NCBI RefSeq assembly: GCF_030272615.1
Contig: NC_081406.1
Coordinates: 258,777,386 to 258,841,385, forward strand
DNA: 64,000 nucleotides
Direction of reading: 5' to 3'
Source: Cryptomeria japonica
Lineage: Eukaryota > Streptophyta > Pinopsida > Cupressales > Cupressaceae
Positions 35,900 to 48,235 of the stretch are shown one piece after another. Position 1 is the stretch's first letter, and the number at the start of each line of letters is the position of its first letter. The notes beneath the pieces are model-generated. The model searched no databases. It had not been told where the DNA came from and worked only from the letters and a program-made list of their open reading frames with translations. Made by a program: the position numbers and the translations under genes.

Positions 35900-37776
35900 C
35901 TAGTCATAATACAGAACTCTGGGTTCTTCTGCTTCCCTCCTCAATGGCAATGGACAATCAAGTTCCAATTTTTCAAACTCCCTGGCTTGTGGTCCTAGAA
36001 TCATTTCATTCTGTATCCATGACATTAGAGTCCTGAGATGAATATCCCCAATGTATAACAAGGGATTCCATTCTCTGTCTTGAGGCACAACATAATTATG
36101 TAAATATAATTCATATAATAGGTTCTTTACAAAATATGGGGAGGTTTGAAAAGCATGATAGAATTCTTCAGGTGTTTCCAAGGATGGGCTAAGGTCCCTT
36201 ACTATGTGATTTAATCTGAAATTCAGATACTGCTCTTTCAAGTGCATTGCATAAATTCTTGGGGGAGCTCTACACTGCATTATCTTAGGAACCATACTAT
36301 AGATTTCTTCTACCTTAGTCTCCAATTCTTTAATTCTATTGTCTTTCTTCTCAATCTCTTTTTGCTTCTTATTAATTATTCCATGCAACCTATCCTTCTC
36401 TATTTCCCATTGCCTAAAGAATGTTAAAGCAATTGACAAGCTAGTCAGGGATGAAGGAATTTTTATGGGTCCTACCTTGGACCGTGGAATTTCTTCAATA
36501 ACTTCCTCATTCTGGATTGGCATATTTCCCATGTTTTCTTCAAGTTGCTGTGCAACATCATCAATTGTCTCCTCAGATTGTAATGCCACTGATGCTAGAT
36601 TTGCAAGCTTATCAATTACAATTTCTTCCTGAATTGCTTCTTGAATTTCCTCTCCTACAGGATTTTCCTGAATTTCATCTTCTGTAGGGTTTTCTTGCGT
36701 TTCTTTATCCATGGCATCCTCTTCTTCTGAAGTGTCTAATACGATGACCTCTGCTAGCTTACTCACTGGTTGAGTTTTCTGTGTCTTTCTTCTTGTTCTC
36801 CTAACATAAACTTTTGAAATAGATGTAAGAGTTCTTGTTTTTGTTCGATGCCTCTTGGCTGCAGGAAGAACATGCACTTCCTGCGGCCGAACAACAAATT
36901 CCTCCTCTGAATCCTCCTCTCTAATTCTTTTCCTTCCCTTTGCAAAACAGGTGAACCTTCTTGAAGAGAGGTAGAGGGTTGTCCTTCAGTTAGCCCTGCT
37001 TCAATATTTTCTTCTAAAATTATTGCAGCTCCTTCAGCGACTAACAAACCCTCTTCTTCACTGGAAAGATCTTCTGCAGCCATCCCTTCTTGAACCGGAG
37101 GGTTATCTTCAACAGGGGCTTCCTCTACCCTAAATTGCAGAATATCTTCAAATACACCCCATTCCATTTGTGAAACATCTTGCAGGGACCGTTGTACTAG
37201 CAATTTTATCAAACCATGATGGCTAACAAAGCGATTGCCATATTTTTTAGTCTCTTTAGCACTTATAGAAATGAGATGATAGAGGAAATTTGGGACATTA
37301 ACTCGCCTGTTATGACGCAGATGACTAAGTAGCTTGAAGTGAGGCGAGTGGAGATTTGAATACCATCCTTCACAGGTGATATACTTCATGATATACAGTG
37401 CTACCTAAGGCCAATATGCTGGCAAAGAAACCCTTCTAGTTCCTTGCCTATCTACCATTAAGTGTCTGTCTGTAGCAATTGTGAACTCTGCCCTAGCACT
37501 CCTTGCATCCTTCGATTCTGGAAAGAGTTCTCCTTCCTACAGCAAACCTGTGACCTCCGCAATTCTTTGCTCTGTAGCAATTACCCTCAACCCCTTAACT
37601 GTAGCTTCTCCTTAGTCAAAAGAATGCATAAATTTCGTAGCTATTTCATCATTGAAATCCCTAATCTTCAAGAAATACTCCAGCCAGCCGTGGTTTTGGA
37701 AATAGTGAACATAGACAACATCCTGCAGCAAAACTTCATGCATAGTTGGTTCATGGTGAATCAGATCACCTCCCAT
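35900..37776 (-). pseudogene. Extra ORF downstream of integrase (env position), degenerate
   Basis: Same strand as pol, between integrase and the 3' LTR. It starts at ATG 37776 and reads with three stops to about 36935, where a frameshift moves it to the frame ending at 35900; about 626 codons in total. The N-terminal half carries the plant retrotransposon-associated pattern (EQRIAEVTGL, then MKYITCEGWYSN, then SHHGLIKLLV). A basic/acidic hinge (KGRKRIREEDSEEE), a Glu-rich segment and a predicted coiled coil (about 36300-36450; KKQKEIEKKDNRIKELE) follow. There is no signal peptide or transmembrane helix, so an envelope role is not supported. It is homologous to the gene remnant at 59721-61534. 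Function is unknown. Confidence 0.75.
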
Positions 37777-37959
37777 CTTTTACTCTGATACTTCCACTGC
37801 TTCACCAAAATGTTTGAAAGACTCACAAAAACCCAAAATCTACATATCTAAAATTAGGCGGCAAAACTTATTATTCACTTGTGTGAAATAATAATCATCA
37901 CAAGTAATGTCAGTTAGGAAATCAATGCTCGGGATAATCAAACTTACTAGGGAAAAGGA

Positions 37960-37985
37960 CCATAAAGTACCCCCCCCCCAACTTA
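37960..37985 (-). promoter_or_regulatory. Internal polypurine run between pol and the extra ORF
   Basis: On the minus strand GTTGGGGGGGGGGTACTTTA, very like the terminal AGTTGGGGGGCA. It could be a second plus-strand initiation site or a relic of an older LTR boundary. Confidence 0.45.
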
Positions 37986-38220
37986 ACCTAGCACGTGTCC
38001 ACACAGGCTGATAAGATGTCAAGATTGATGCGGATTAAAACAGGATTAAAGTCATAATGAACTAATAAATGCAAAATTAAAATAAAGTATAATATATGCA
38101 TACCTGCAATTGGCAAAAATGATGGCAAAATGAAATGAAGTGATAGATAAGAAAGTGGGATGGAATGTAGTGGATGGAACTTTATGTACGGAGAATAATA
38201 TTTCACATGGAAATATCTGA

Positions 38221-41200
38221 TTATGATACAGTAGATAAGTTTGCTGCAAAAGCTACAGGAACATCACCTTTATTAACATTGCCAAGTGCAACAGGAAGCT
38301 TATGAAGTGTTACTGAATCATTATTAGTTACTGCAGGAATATCACCAGTTGCTGCAGGAACATCACCAGTTGCTGTAGGAACTTGTGTTTCTTTTAGAGG
38401 GGCAAATTGTTGCAGAAACTCTTCTCTAGTAGTCGGCTTGTGATAAAGGCGTAGTCGGTGTCCATTCACTAAAAGTTTGAATCTAACAGAATCTATGGTG
38501 GACAACCGAACTGCTCCATTATGAAAAACTTCTTCTATTTGATAAGGACCCAACCACCTTGTGTGGAGTTTTCCCTAAGCATCCTTATATCTTGAATCAT
38601 ACAAGAGTGCCCAATCACCAACTTTAAATCTCTTTTCTCTGATATACTTATCATGCCATCTGGCTCTTTGGTTTTGAATCAACTATGTCTGTTGAACAAC
38701 TATTTTTCTCCATTCATCTAAAGCATTTAACTGTTGAATGCATTCCTTTTGTGCTTCAGATAATGTCATATTCAGTTGTAGAGCTATTCTCAAGGTTTTA
38801 TGCTCAAATTCAATAGGCATCATTGTTGTTTTTCCATAGACCATCTCAAAAGGTGTGAATCCAATTGGTGTTTTCCAAGTTGTTCTATATGCCCAAATTG
38901 CCTCTGAAAGCCAATTAGACTAGTCTTTCTCATGGATAGACACTATTTTTGTAAGAATACCTTCAAGTTCTTTGTTAGTAACTTCTACTTGACCATTAGA
39001 CTATGGATGGTATGGAGTAGATTTCCTGTGTCTTATATTATATTCATTGACCAGAGCTTTTATCAATGTTGATGTAAATTGAGGTCCCTAATCTGAGACA
39101 ATTTCCTTGGGTACTCCATACCTTGTAAATATTTTCTCATATAGAAACTTAGCTACTTCATTATCTCTTGCATGTTGCATAGCTTTAGCTTCTACCCATT
39201 TTGTCACATAGTCTGTACATACTAAGATATAAGATCTGCCATTAGAAGGTGGATCAATGGGGCCAACAAAATCTAATCCCCATTTATCAAATGGTGTTAT
39301 AGATATTTGAGGATATAGAGGCATTTCATCAGATTTTGTAGGTCTGCCCATTCGCTGACACCTATCACACTTCCTTGTGTACTGAGCTGCATCCTTGTGT
39401 AGTGTAGGCCAATAATAACCTGTATTGCGTATTTTCAATGTTGTCCTTTTGGCAGCAAAATGACCTCCACACGGTTCATCATGACATGCATGCAAGATGT
39501 CATGTGTTTCATCTTCTCTGACACATCTTCTCATAACTTGATTAGGTCCAGTATAGAATAGACAATCAGCAATCCATGAAAAATTAAAACTTTTTTCAAC
39601 TAACAACCTTCTTTCCTTAGGAGAAAAAGAAACTGGCATCTTAGCTGTAGCTAAATAGTTGGCAATATCAGCATACCAAGGTGTATGAGCCTGTATGAGA
39701 AACAACTGCTTATCTGGACAAGTGTCATCTATCATTGTAGAGTCTTCTTGCACTTGAAGACGTGAAAGATAATCTGCAACAACATTAGACTTCCTTGGCT
39801 TATCAACAATTGTGATATCAAATTCCTGCATCAACAATAACTAGCCAGCCAATGTACCAGTGATTGATGGCTTATTCATAAGATATCTAATTGCAGTATG
39901 ATCTGTATGCACAAATATTGGATACCCTGTAATATAGTGTCTAAACTTGTTAAGGGCATATATGACAGCTAGCATTTCTTTTTCAGTAACTGTATAATTC
40001 AATTCGGGTCCTTGCAAATTCTTGCTGATATAATATATAGCATTTTCCAACTTATCAACTTTATGTCCTAACACTGCTCCTATAGCATAATCAGATGCAT
40101 CAGTATGGATTTGAAATGGTAGAGACCAATTAGGTCCTTTGAGAACTGGTGCCTGAGTCAAAGCATGCTTAAGCTTTAAAAAGGCTTCATTGCATGCTGA
40201 AGTCCATTTAAATTCAGCATCTTTAGTAAGCAGTGAATGTAAGGGACTTGCAATTTTGCTGAAATCTTTAATGAACCTTCTGTAATATCCAGCATGACCA
40301 AGAAAACTTCTCACATCCTTCTGCTTCTCAGGGTCATTAATTTGCTGAATAACCTCAATTTTTGCTGGATCCACCTGTATACCTTGTACAGATATATGAT
40401 GACCAAGGGCTATTCCTTCTTCCATCATTATAAAACACTTTTCATTATTTAGAGACAAGTTGTAGTCTTCACACCGCTGCAAAACTTTCTTCAAATTATC
40501 CAATGCCTGATCAAATTCAGAACCATAGGTTGTAAAGTCATCCATGTAAATCTCCATTATGTCTTGAGAAATATCAGAAAAAATACTGATGACTGCCCTT
40601 TGAAAAGTGGTTGGAGCATTACACAACCCAAAAGGAAGAATAGAATATGCATAAGTGCCCCATGGACAAGTAAATGTTGTTTTCTCTTAGTCTTCAGGGG
40701 CTATTTGAATTTGATTATAGCCACTGAATCCATCCAAAAATGAAAAGTATTTCTTACCAGCAAGAGAATCTAATACCTAATTTACAAAGGGGTAGTGGAA
40801 AATGATCATTTCTTGTGGCTAAGTTCAAGGCTCTATAATCAACACATACTCTCCATTTGCCTCCTTTTTTAGGAACTATCACCAAAGGTGATACCCATTG
40901 ATTGTCAGAAATCGGATAAATAAATCTAGCTTTCAACAATTTCTGCAATTCTTCTTTAACTATCTCTTTCAGGGCAGGATTGACTCTTTTTTGAGGTTGT
41001 CTAAGGGGACAACACTCATCCTTTATATAAATGCGATGTGTACAAACTGCTGGATCAATTCCATTCATATCCTTGTAATCCCATGCAAAGGCATTTTTAT
41101 GGAGTTTTAACAAGTCTACCAAGCTATCCTTCTGAATATCTGCTATATTCTTGTTGATGTTCAAATATTTATTCAATGCAACCTCTATCTTGACAGTAAG

Positions 41201-43897
41201 ATCAATTTGATTTATATCAGAAACATGAGAATATGACAACTCCTATGGCAACAAAGTGTGCAAAATATCAGTGGCTGTACGAAAGTCCAATCCTGCAATA
41301 TTCAGAACCAGTGCTTGCAATTCTCTGTCTTCTATTAATTCATTTGTCAGAACCTTATAAAGGATTGATTCCTCATCATATAACTGCATGAGTGGTACTC
41401 AATTAATCATCATAAGATGACTAATAGAGTCTATCTCTTCAGATTGCTCTCCCAAAATAGGCCAAATAGCTTGCTGCTGCTCAAGCTGGGGTTGTGCAGG
41501 GGAATACAAAGCCAATGTTTTTGTGGAACTACCATCTGAGATAGTCATGTCTCCTGATCTACACCCAATATATGCATCTACTGTGGCAAGCCATGGTCTT
41601 CCCAAAATGACTGGATATCCCCCCAATGTTGCTTTTGGGGATAAAATCATAAAATCTGCAGGGTACTCCCAGGAATCTAGTATAACCACTATATCTTCTA
41701 TTATACCATTAGGTCTTACTGTAGAGCCATCAGCAAGTTGAAGAATTGTAGGTGTAGCCCTTAAATTATCTATCTCAAGATGTTTCATTACTTCCCTTGT
41801 CATCACATTAATGGCTGCTCCTAGATCAATTAAAACATTCTTTATTTGACTGTCATTAATGACTATAGTCACAACAGGACTGCCTGGATCAGCATATTTT
41901 GGAATAGCAACTTTTCCCAACATAATATCAGTTAATTGACCCATAACATGAACTGTTTGTGGATCCTTTTTCTTTCTGTCAGGTTTCTTTAGGCATGCCT
42001 CTCTCAATGTCTTACCATATATAGGAACATCCTTTATTGCTTGCAGCAATGAGATTTTAACACAAATGTGCTTCAATTGGTCAAGAATATCAAAGCTTTG
42101 TTGTTGTTTAGTTGAAACGTCTTTATCAGACAATCTTTGGGGAAATGGTGGTAATATTTGATTCTGAGGTATTACAGCATTAGGATCAGAGGTTGGCTGC
42201 TCTTCTGGTACTTCAATAATAACTGGATGAGAGGGACTCGGCAAGGTTGTTCTAGATCGAAGGTGAATATCTTCTAATGATAAAGAATAAGCTAGATATT
42301 GGTTTGCATCAGCTGAATAAGCTTGTTGTTGCTGCTGAGATTTAATATTTAGATTAGGCAACGGTTGAGTAGGTAGTTGTGTTGGCTTTGGAGGTGGTGC
42401 TGCGGGTACAGGAAGTGGCATTAAAGCAGGAGGTTGTGGCTGCTGATTAGGAGGCTGATATCCAGAGGATTGGGATGACCATGATGGGTTTCCCCTCTGT
42501 TGAGAATTAGGTTGCCAATTCCCTTGAAACTGGTTCCCTACACCTTGAGGTGGATACCAATTTCCTTGTCGTTGCTACCACTGGGGCATTTGATTAGCAA
42601 ATTGTTGCCCTTGGCCTTGTGATCCATACCAATGTGGATAATTACCAAAATTTTGAGAATATTGTGGTTGCCATTGGCTATTTGGTGCATAAGAACTACC
42701 ACTATAACTAGAAAAGGAAAGTGGATCAGGTGGCATACCTTGTCTTGGAAAATTTGGTCTTCTTTGAGCAACATAGAAGACTTGTTCATCCTCCCCTTGA
42801 ACTGCTTTGAAATCAAGTACTTCAACATTTGCAACCATTTTACATCTACAATCTTTCTTCCACTGCTTACAATGAGGACAAAATTCTACAAGGAATGCAT
42901 CAGCTTCTTCATGCTTCTTCTTAGCTGCCAATGTATCCAACTGAGTAGCCATATTATTTATAATGTCTTCTTTGAAATCTTTTAACAAATGACTAAGTTA
43001 CAACCTAGAAACTCCATTTCCAGATGATGATGATGGTTCTCCTGGCTTAAACCTCCTATTCTTCTTAGAAGTGGATCTAGAATATTTCTTACAAATCTGT
43101 TCTATTTCAGCCCAAGTAGCTTGTGTGATGTCACCTCCCCCCATGAGATCTAAGGAATCAGTGCATTCATCACTGATACCCCTCAAGAATATCAATTTGA
43201 GGGAATCTTCATTCAAGGTACTATGCTTGGACTTCTTGACACTAAACAAAAACCTTTCTAGATAATCCTCAAGGCTCTCATCTGTAGTTTGTGTCATCCT
43301 AAAGATGTCATCCCCATGCCAATTAGTGCCTCTACAGTAGTCTTTATATTTTGCAAGAAACAATCGTTTCATCTCATCCCATGTATTGATTGTGCTACTA
43401 CCCAAACTCATAAACCATCTCAAGGTTGACTCTTTCAAAGTGGCTGGAAAAATTTTGAGTCTATGGGCATTTGTAGTATAGTCAAAACTCCTACAGAGAA
43501 CATCAAACTCAAACAAAAATGTATCAGGGTCTTCTATGACCAGCCCATAGAACTTAGGTAGTGAAGATGCTGGAATATTATTGAGGTTAGCATTATCATG
43601 CTGGTCAGAGATGGGAAACTCAAATGTTGGACCAGGTGGTCGTGGTGGATTATTTCCACCAGGGGGTGGATTCCCTTGCATTGGACTTGTGGGGGTTATT
43701 ACAATAGGCAACTCTTCTTCTTGTGGGCCAAAAAGGAGCTGAAGACTATCCCCTGTAAATTCAGACTCAGGGTGATTCAAATTTTGTGGGTCTTGATACA
43801 ACTCAGAAAAAGGGTTTATATTTGAAGAACTATCTTCTGCTTGGGTAATATGAGTGGGTAAAAATCTACCTCTGGCATCTCTTCTATGATTATACAT
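38221..43897 (-). pseudogene. Gypsy gag-pol polyprotein, inactivated
   Basis: About 1890 codons from 43897 down to 38221. Gag (42998-43897; LPKFYGL, LRWFMSLG, DEMKRLFLAKY), a Cys-rich segment (CPHCKQWKKDCRC, about 42840) and a Gln-rich linker. Protease (about 41500-41900; LIDLGAAINVM, the DLGA form usual in Athila/Tat). RT from about 41100 (SPLVIVPKKGGKWRVCVDYRALN; YMDD near 40545) and RNase H (HTDASDYAIGAVL; TEKEMLAV). Integrase has HHCC (GGHFAAKR...CDRCQR) and core acidic residues near 39250-38960, then a C-terminal module (about 38480-38600). One extra base near 40789-40792 shifts the frame. Twelve stops were counted, ten of them TAG. Enzymes would act in cytoplasmic particles and at integration. 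Confidence 0.9.
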
Positions 43898-43967
43898 GCA
43901 AATTCATAAAAGCCAAACAATTAACTAAAAACTAAAACAATCATAAAAGGCTCTTAGCTTGACACCA

Positions 43968-43985
43968 TCCCCAACAACGGCACCA
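43968..43985 (-). promoter_or_regulatory. Primer-binding site (tRNA-Asp-like)
   Basis: Minus strand TGGTGCCGTTGTTGGGGA, differing at three C-to-T positions from the complement of the plant tRNA-Asp 3' end. It lies a few bases from the LTR, as in Athila-type elements. Confidence 0.75.
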
Positions 43986-43989
43986 AAAA

Positions 43990-45232
43990 TGTCTACCCCA
44001 ACATTGATAACAATAATATCTCTATTTGAAATCTCAACCCGAGGTTTGGATATTCATATGGTAGAGTTTACTATTCTCATGGTTGGTGTTCATTTAGTTG
44101 TCAATCCAGGAACGTAAAACTTGAAATGGGTCTGCAAGATATATGCACTAAGCTCCTTGAATGATTACTCTCAATTACTGGAAGAAATAGGAATGAAAAT
44201 CAAAAAGACTAAATGAAAGCTTTTCAGAATTCTGTTGAAATAAATTAATGGAAATAACAGGACTAACACTATTCTGCCTTGGCTGTAGGAATAGTCAAAG
44301 GATCTGCTTCCAGTGGCTGCAGGAACATCCCAGTCATGAACTTCTACTGCAACTAAGTAAAATCTAACTTCAATAATCATAAACACAAGATCACTCACCA
44401 AGTGGGCCCCCTTGGATGAGTGATATCAAACTCTCAGTAAAGAACTCTTAACAGATCAGAATAACATGATTTTTATTCACTTCTTCCTGAAAGATGATTA
44501 CATATCAAAAAGATGGAAATCTAGAATACGTGACAGAAACTGCTCAATCCTTTTTCATTCTGTCTAACTCAAAAAGAAGGGAAAGCTTATTTTAAATAGA
44601 AAAAAAACAATCTACAACAGATAACTACAATTATGCCCAAAAGAAAAGGCAGATCACTGTTAGACAAAGGGAATAACAGAGAGCTTGACTGCAGGAACTG
44701 TGGATCTGTAACCGACCCGCAGTCCTTTGCACGCTGAAAAAATGTTTTACAAATTAAACATGTATTGGCGTTAAACTCCCGTGGTGAAGCACATTGCTCC
44801 GATTATGCCTTAGATCATGCTCATTTGAATATCCTTTAATTTGACCTCCAGCTCTCTGGCATGATTCTCCAGTCCTTAGGCGCGGAAGAGAATTCTTCAC
44901 TGCAGCATCAATTATTACCTGCACTAAACAGAAACAGAATACAAGGACACGCATATATGTATTTTACTCTAAGTAATACATTCATTAATTCATATATGAA
45001 ATCATCCTAACTAATCCGCATATCACAAAGACAAACCATTTGGCTACAGGAATATATTGGCATGGCTGTAGGAAGAAATTGGCAAGGTTCAAACATGATT
45101 TCTTAAGTTCGGTTTTTAAAACATGGATTACATATAGTCAATGCACAATATTTTACTATCATAATGAAAACCAAAAGATACCAAAAAGACCTAAAAGTCC
45201 TGATAAAAACATGTCAATACATTGACTTATCA
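43990..45232 (-). repeat. 5' LTR (minus orientation) of the gypsy element
   Basis: 1243 bp, TG...CA ends, collinear with 33675-35401. Variants of the shared word read CTGTAGGAA or CTACAGGAA where the other LTR has CTGCAGGAA or TTGTAGGAA. Confidence 0.92.
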
Positions 45233-45237
45233 CTTGC

Positions 45238-45585
45238 CTAAGAGGGTTAATTTTCATCTCACCAAAGGTCGATATAGGAGAAATTAAATCCCAAAAAGAA
45301 AATTAGGTCCAAGGGTCGGATGGACCTATTTTGGGGCCAAGCAAAGAGGAAGGATAGGGGCGCCACACCCCTGTCCAAGGGGGAAAAGGGTGCCACGCCC
45401 CCATCTTGCCCTATTTTGGGGATTGGACAGGGTCATGAGGTGACACAAGGGCTAAAACATGAGGAGATTTGGAAGAATAATGTAGAGAGGGGTCCCAATT
45501 GAGTAGAGAGATGCAGTTGCTAGGGTGAATACCTAAAACGTGGTCAAAAATGCAAGGGTCACAATTTTACGATGCTACAACATCT
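45238..45585. other. Spacer right of the gypsy target site
   Basis: More GC-rich than its surroundings, with a short repeat (GGGGCGCCACACCCC and GGGTGCCACGCCCCC at about 45358-45402). No gene is recognised. Confidence 0.5.
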
Positions 45586-46425
45586 ATACACAAGCATGTA
45601 CATCTCTAAATGTACATACATATAGTGAAATACATGTACATACATATATGGAAATACATGTACATCCATATATGTGTATACATGCACATACATATATGTA
45701 TATACATGTAGATGCATACATAAATAGACATGTCCATATATTGAAGGTTTTCATTTCAAGTTGTAATTCATGTAGAAACTTGCATGTACATACAAACATG
45801 TACATACACATTTGTACATACATATATGCATATACATGTCCATACATATATGCATAAACAAATCCATACATATATGCATATACATGTCCATACATAAATG
45901 CATGATATGTCAAACTTGGGTTGAAGGGCTTCATTTTCAATTGTAAGTCATGTAGAAATATACATGTACATAAAGACATGTACATGCATATCTACATATA
46001 CATGTACATGCATTTATGTATATACATGTCCATACATATATCCATACGCATGTCCATATGTAAATGCATGATATGTCAAACTTGGGTTGAAGGGATTCAT
46101 TTTCAATTGGAAATCATGTAGAAACATACATGTACATAAAGATGTGTACATACATATCTGTATATACATGTACATACATTTATGCAGACACATGTCCATA
46201 CATATATGTAGACACATGTCCATACATATTTGCATGATATGTCAAACTTGGGCTGAAGTTGCATTTTCAGTTGTAAGTCATGTAAAAACATACATGTACA
46301 TAGATACCTGTACATATATACACATATGCATAGACATGTACATGCATATATGCATATACATGCCCATACATAAATGTATGATATGTCAAACTTTGGCTGA
46401 AGGGTTTCAATGTCACTGTTAATGT
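45586..46425. repeat. Minisatellite, about 165-bp units with ACATGTACAT/ATACATAT arrays
   Basis: The block CATGATATGTCAAACTTGGG followed by TTGAAGGG.TTCA and AA.TCATGTAGAAA recurs at about 45900, 46067, 46233 and 46377, with a diverged copy near 45740. Between blocks are short-period runs of TACATGTACATA and CATACATATATGCATA. The alternating purine-pyrimidine words are self-complementary. The Met/Tyr/His-rich open frames on both strands are by-products of this simple sequence. Confidence 0.85.
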
Positions 46426-46439
46426 TTGAGGGTTTGTAT

Positions 46440-46997
46440 TCAATTTAACAGTTTAATATTTATAAAAGAAACATCACAATTATTTACTAAGAAACATGAC
46501 AAGTATGTAAGTATGGATGTTCACAAGTATTAAAAAACATGGGAACTATTTATAAAGGAACATGACAACTATTTATAAATAAACATGACAACTATGGAAG
46601 TGCACAAGTAGGCAAGAAACATGTAAAGTATATATAAAATCTAGAAAGGAACATGTTCACCAATGAAAGCAAGTACTTATTATTACATTTTTAACACAAT
46701 AAATGAAATTGGGGTATCATTGAGTTAACAATACATAAAGTAACATGGCAACTAATTAGCAAACAAATGAACAAGTAACATTGAAAGGGTTTGAAACCAT
46801 TGCACCCTTTCAACCCTCAAACAATGCAGTAGAAATAGAAAACCCTTAAACCAGAAAGGAAATGTGATGCTCGAAATGGAGACAAAGAATGTATGAATAT
46901 GAGGAAAGAAATTTTGAACCATTGTACATTTACTATAAAAAAACGCAAAGTTAATCTGAAACCCTCGACCATTCAACTCTGCAAACCATTGAAAGGG
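46440..46997. repeat. Degenerate simple repeats around AAACATGACAA and GAAACCATTG
   Basis: AACATG.CAA.TATTTATAA words occur at 46480-46640; GAAACCATTG/CAAACCATTGAAAGGG words at 46775-46997. The second motif resumes at 48231 on the other side of the solo LTR. No gene is seen. Confidence 0.65.
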
Positions 46998-48235
46998 ATT
47001 GATGTTAGACAGTTCAAATAACCAAAAGACAACTGAGATAGGGGGTGAATCAGTTGTCTCAAATTACTGGAACCTTAAGCAATTAAAACTTTAATACTGA
47101 AACCCAAAAGATCAATACCGGAATGCATAAACCAAATAGCGAAATAGTAGATAAACCAATTAAACATAAACAATAATCAGAGAATAAATACCATCCACAT
47201 GACACCAAGAATTGTACGTGGAAAACCCAACAAAGGGAAAAACCATGGTGGGAAGCCTACCCATGACCAGATAATACTTCTGTAGTAAGTATGTGATTAC
47301 AATTGAGGGGCATGCACTTGCAGGAAGGCCAACGGCTTATAACACACTGCTCATCACAAAGGAGTCACACTGACTACATAGAAATCCAGACTGCAATCCA
47401 GAGGAAAGAATGAACTGCAAAGATAGCATCTCCTATGCTTGAGTATAGTTCTGGTTAAACTCAATACTGAAGGACTAAATCCTCTTACATAAACCCAACT
47501 CGATCACCAATGATCGACCAAATCCTCTACTTGAATGATTATTACATTATTCGCTCCTATTCCATCCCATGACATCCTCACATATGATCTACAATGAGAT
47601 CTTACATCATATATATACAAACCCTTGACCATAAATAATAAGGTCAGCCACCAGACAATAAAACAATTACATAATTATAAAACATGTCGGCCTGAGACCA
47701 AACAAATAATGTCCAACCCATAAGACACACATCGAGAAGTCCAATCCACACGTTACATAAGTCAATCCATAACCTAGATAAACCGGGACCCAATATAGGT
47801 CCACACACGCTAAAGCAATAATCTTGATCAACCAAGTTTCGAACATGATCACCATCAGCATCCTGAATCTCCACTAGAAGCCGCACCAACACCACTGATG
47901 CATATCATCAAATTTCTTCATCAAAGCTCTGCCGATGAAACCCTCTCCAGAACAAGAAACCAAGCTTGCCAGCATACAAGATAGCATCCGATCACCAGAT
48001 CAAAACCAACTAACTGAACATGAATCTGAGTAGCATGAATAAGCCAATTCCATAACCCAAACATACCAGAGCATATCGGATCATGCTGGATCATGATGAT
48101 CCAATCCAATCAGAAACCAAACAATCTATCGAACCAGAAGGATATTGGTAAAGCAACCAAAACAGCTAGTGATGACATCAATAACAAAACATCAATGCAA
48201 CACATAATCAATTCCTCCAAATGACCAACAATTGA
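46998..48235 (-). mobile_element. 1228-bp solo LTR with target duplication ATTGA
   Basis: The LTR lies at 47003-48230 (TGTTAGAC...GACCAACA on the plus strand) with ATTGA on both sides (46998-47002, 48231-48235). In minus orientation it reads TGTTGGTC...GTCTAACA, so it is copia-like. It is the same family as 12290-13378. No internal sequence remains, which indicates LTR-LTR recombination. Confidence 0.93.

Larger units (their letters stand above)
33670..45237 (-). mobile_element. Athila-like Ty3/gypsy retrotransposon with target duplication CTTGC
   Basis: The element occupies 33675-45232, flanked by CTTGC at 33670-33674 and 45233-45237. LTRs are 33675-35401 (including a 483-bp later insertion and its target repeat) and 43990-45232 (1243 bp). 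On the minus strand the order is LTR, primer site, gag, protease, RT, RNase H, integrase, an extra ORF, polypurine tract, LTR. RT before integrase is the gypsy order. The RT text (FLDGFSGYNQI, CNAPTTFQR, YMDD), protease DLGA and a tRNA-Asp-like primer site fit the Athila/Tat branch. It is dead: one frameshift and about 12 stops in gag-pol. Confidence 0.93.

Noticed and set aside
45540-46422. Several overlapping Met/Tyr/His/Cys-rich open frames on both strands
   Set aside because: They translate the ACATAC/TACATG minisatellite in every frame; no start context or family similarity.
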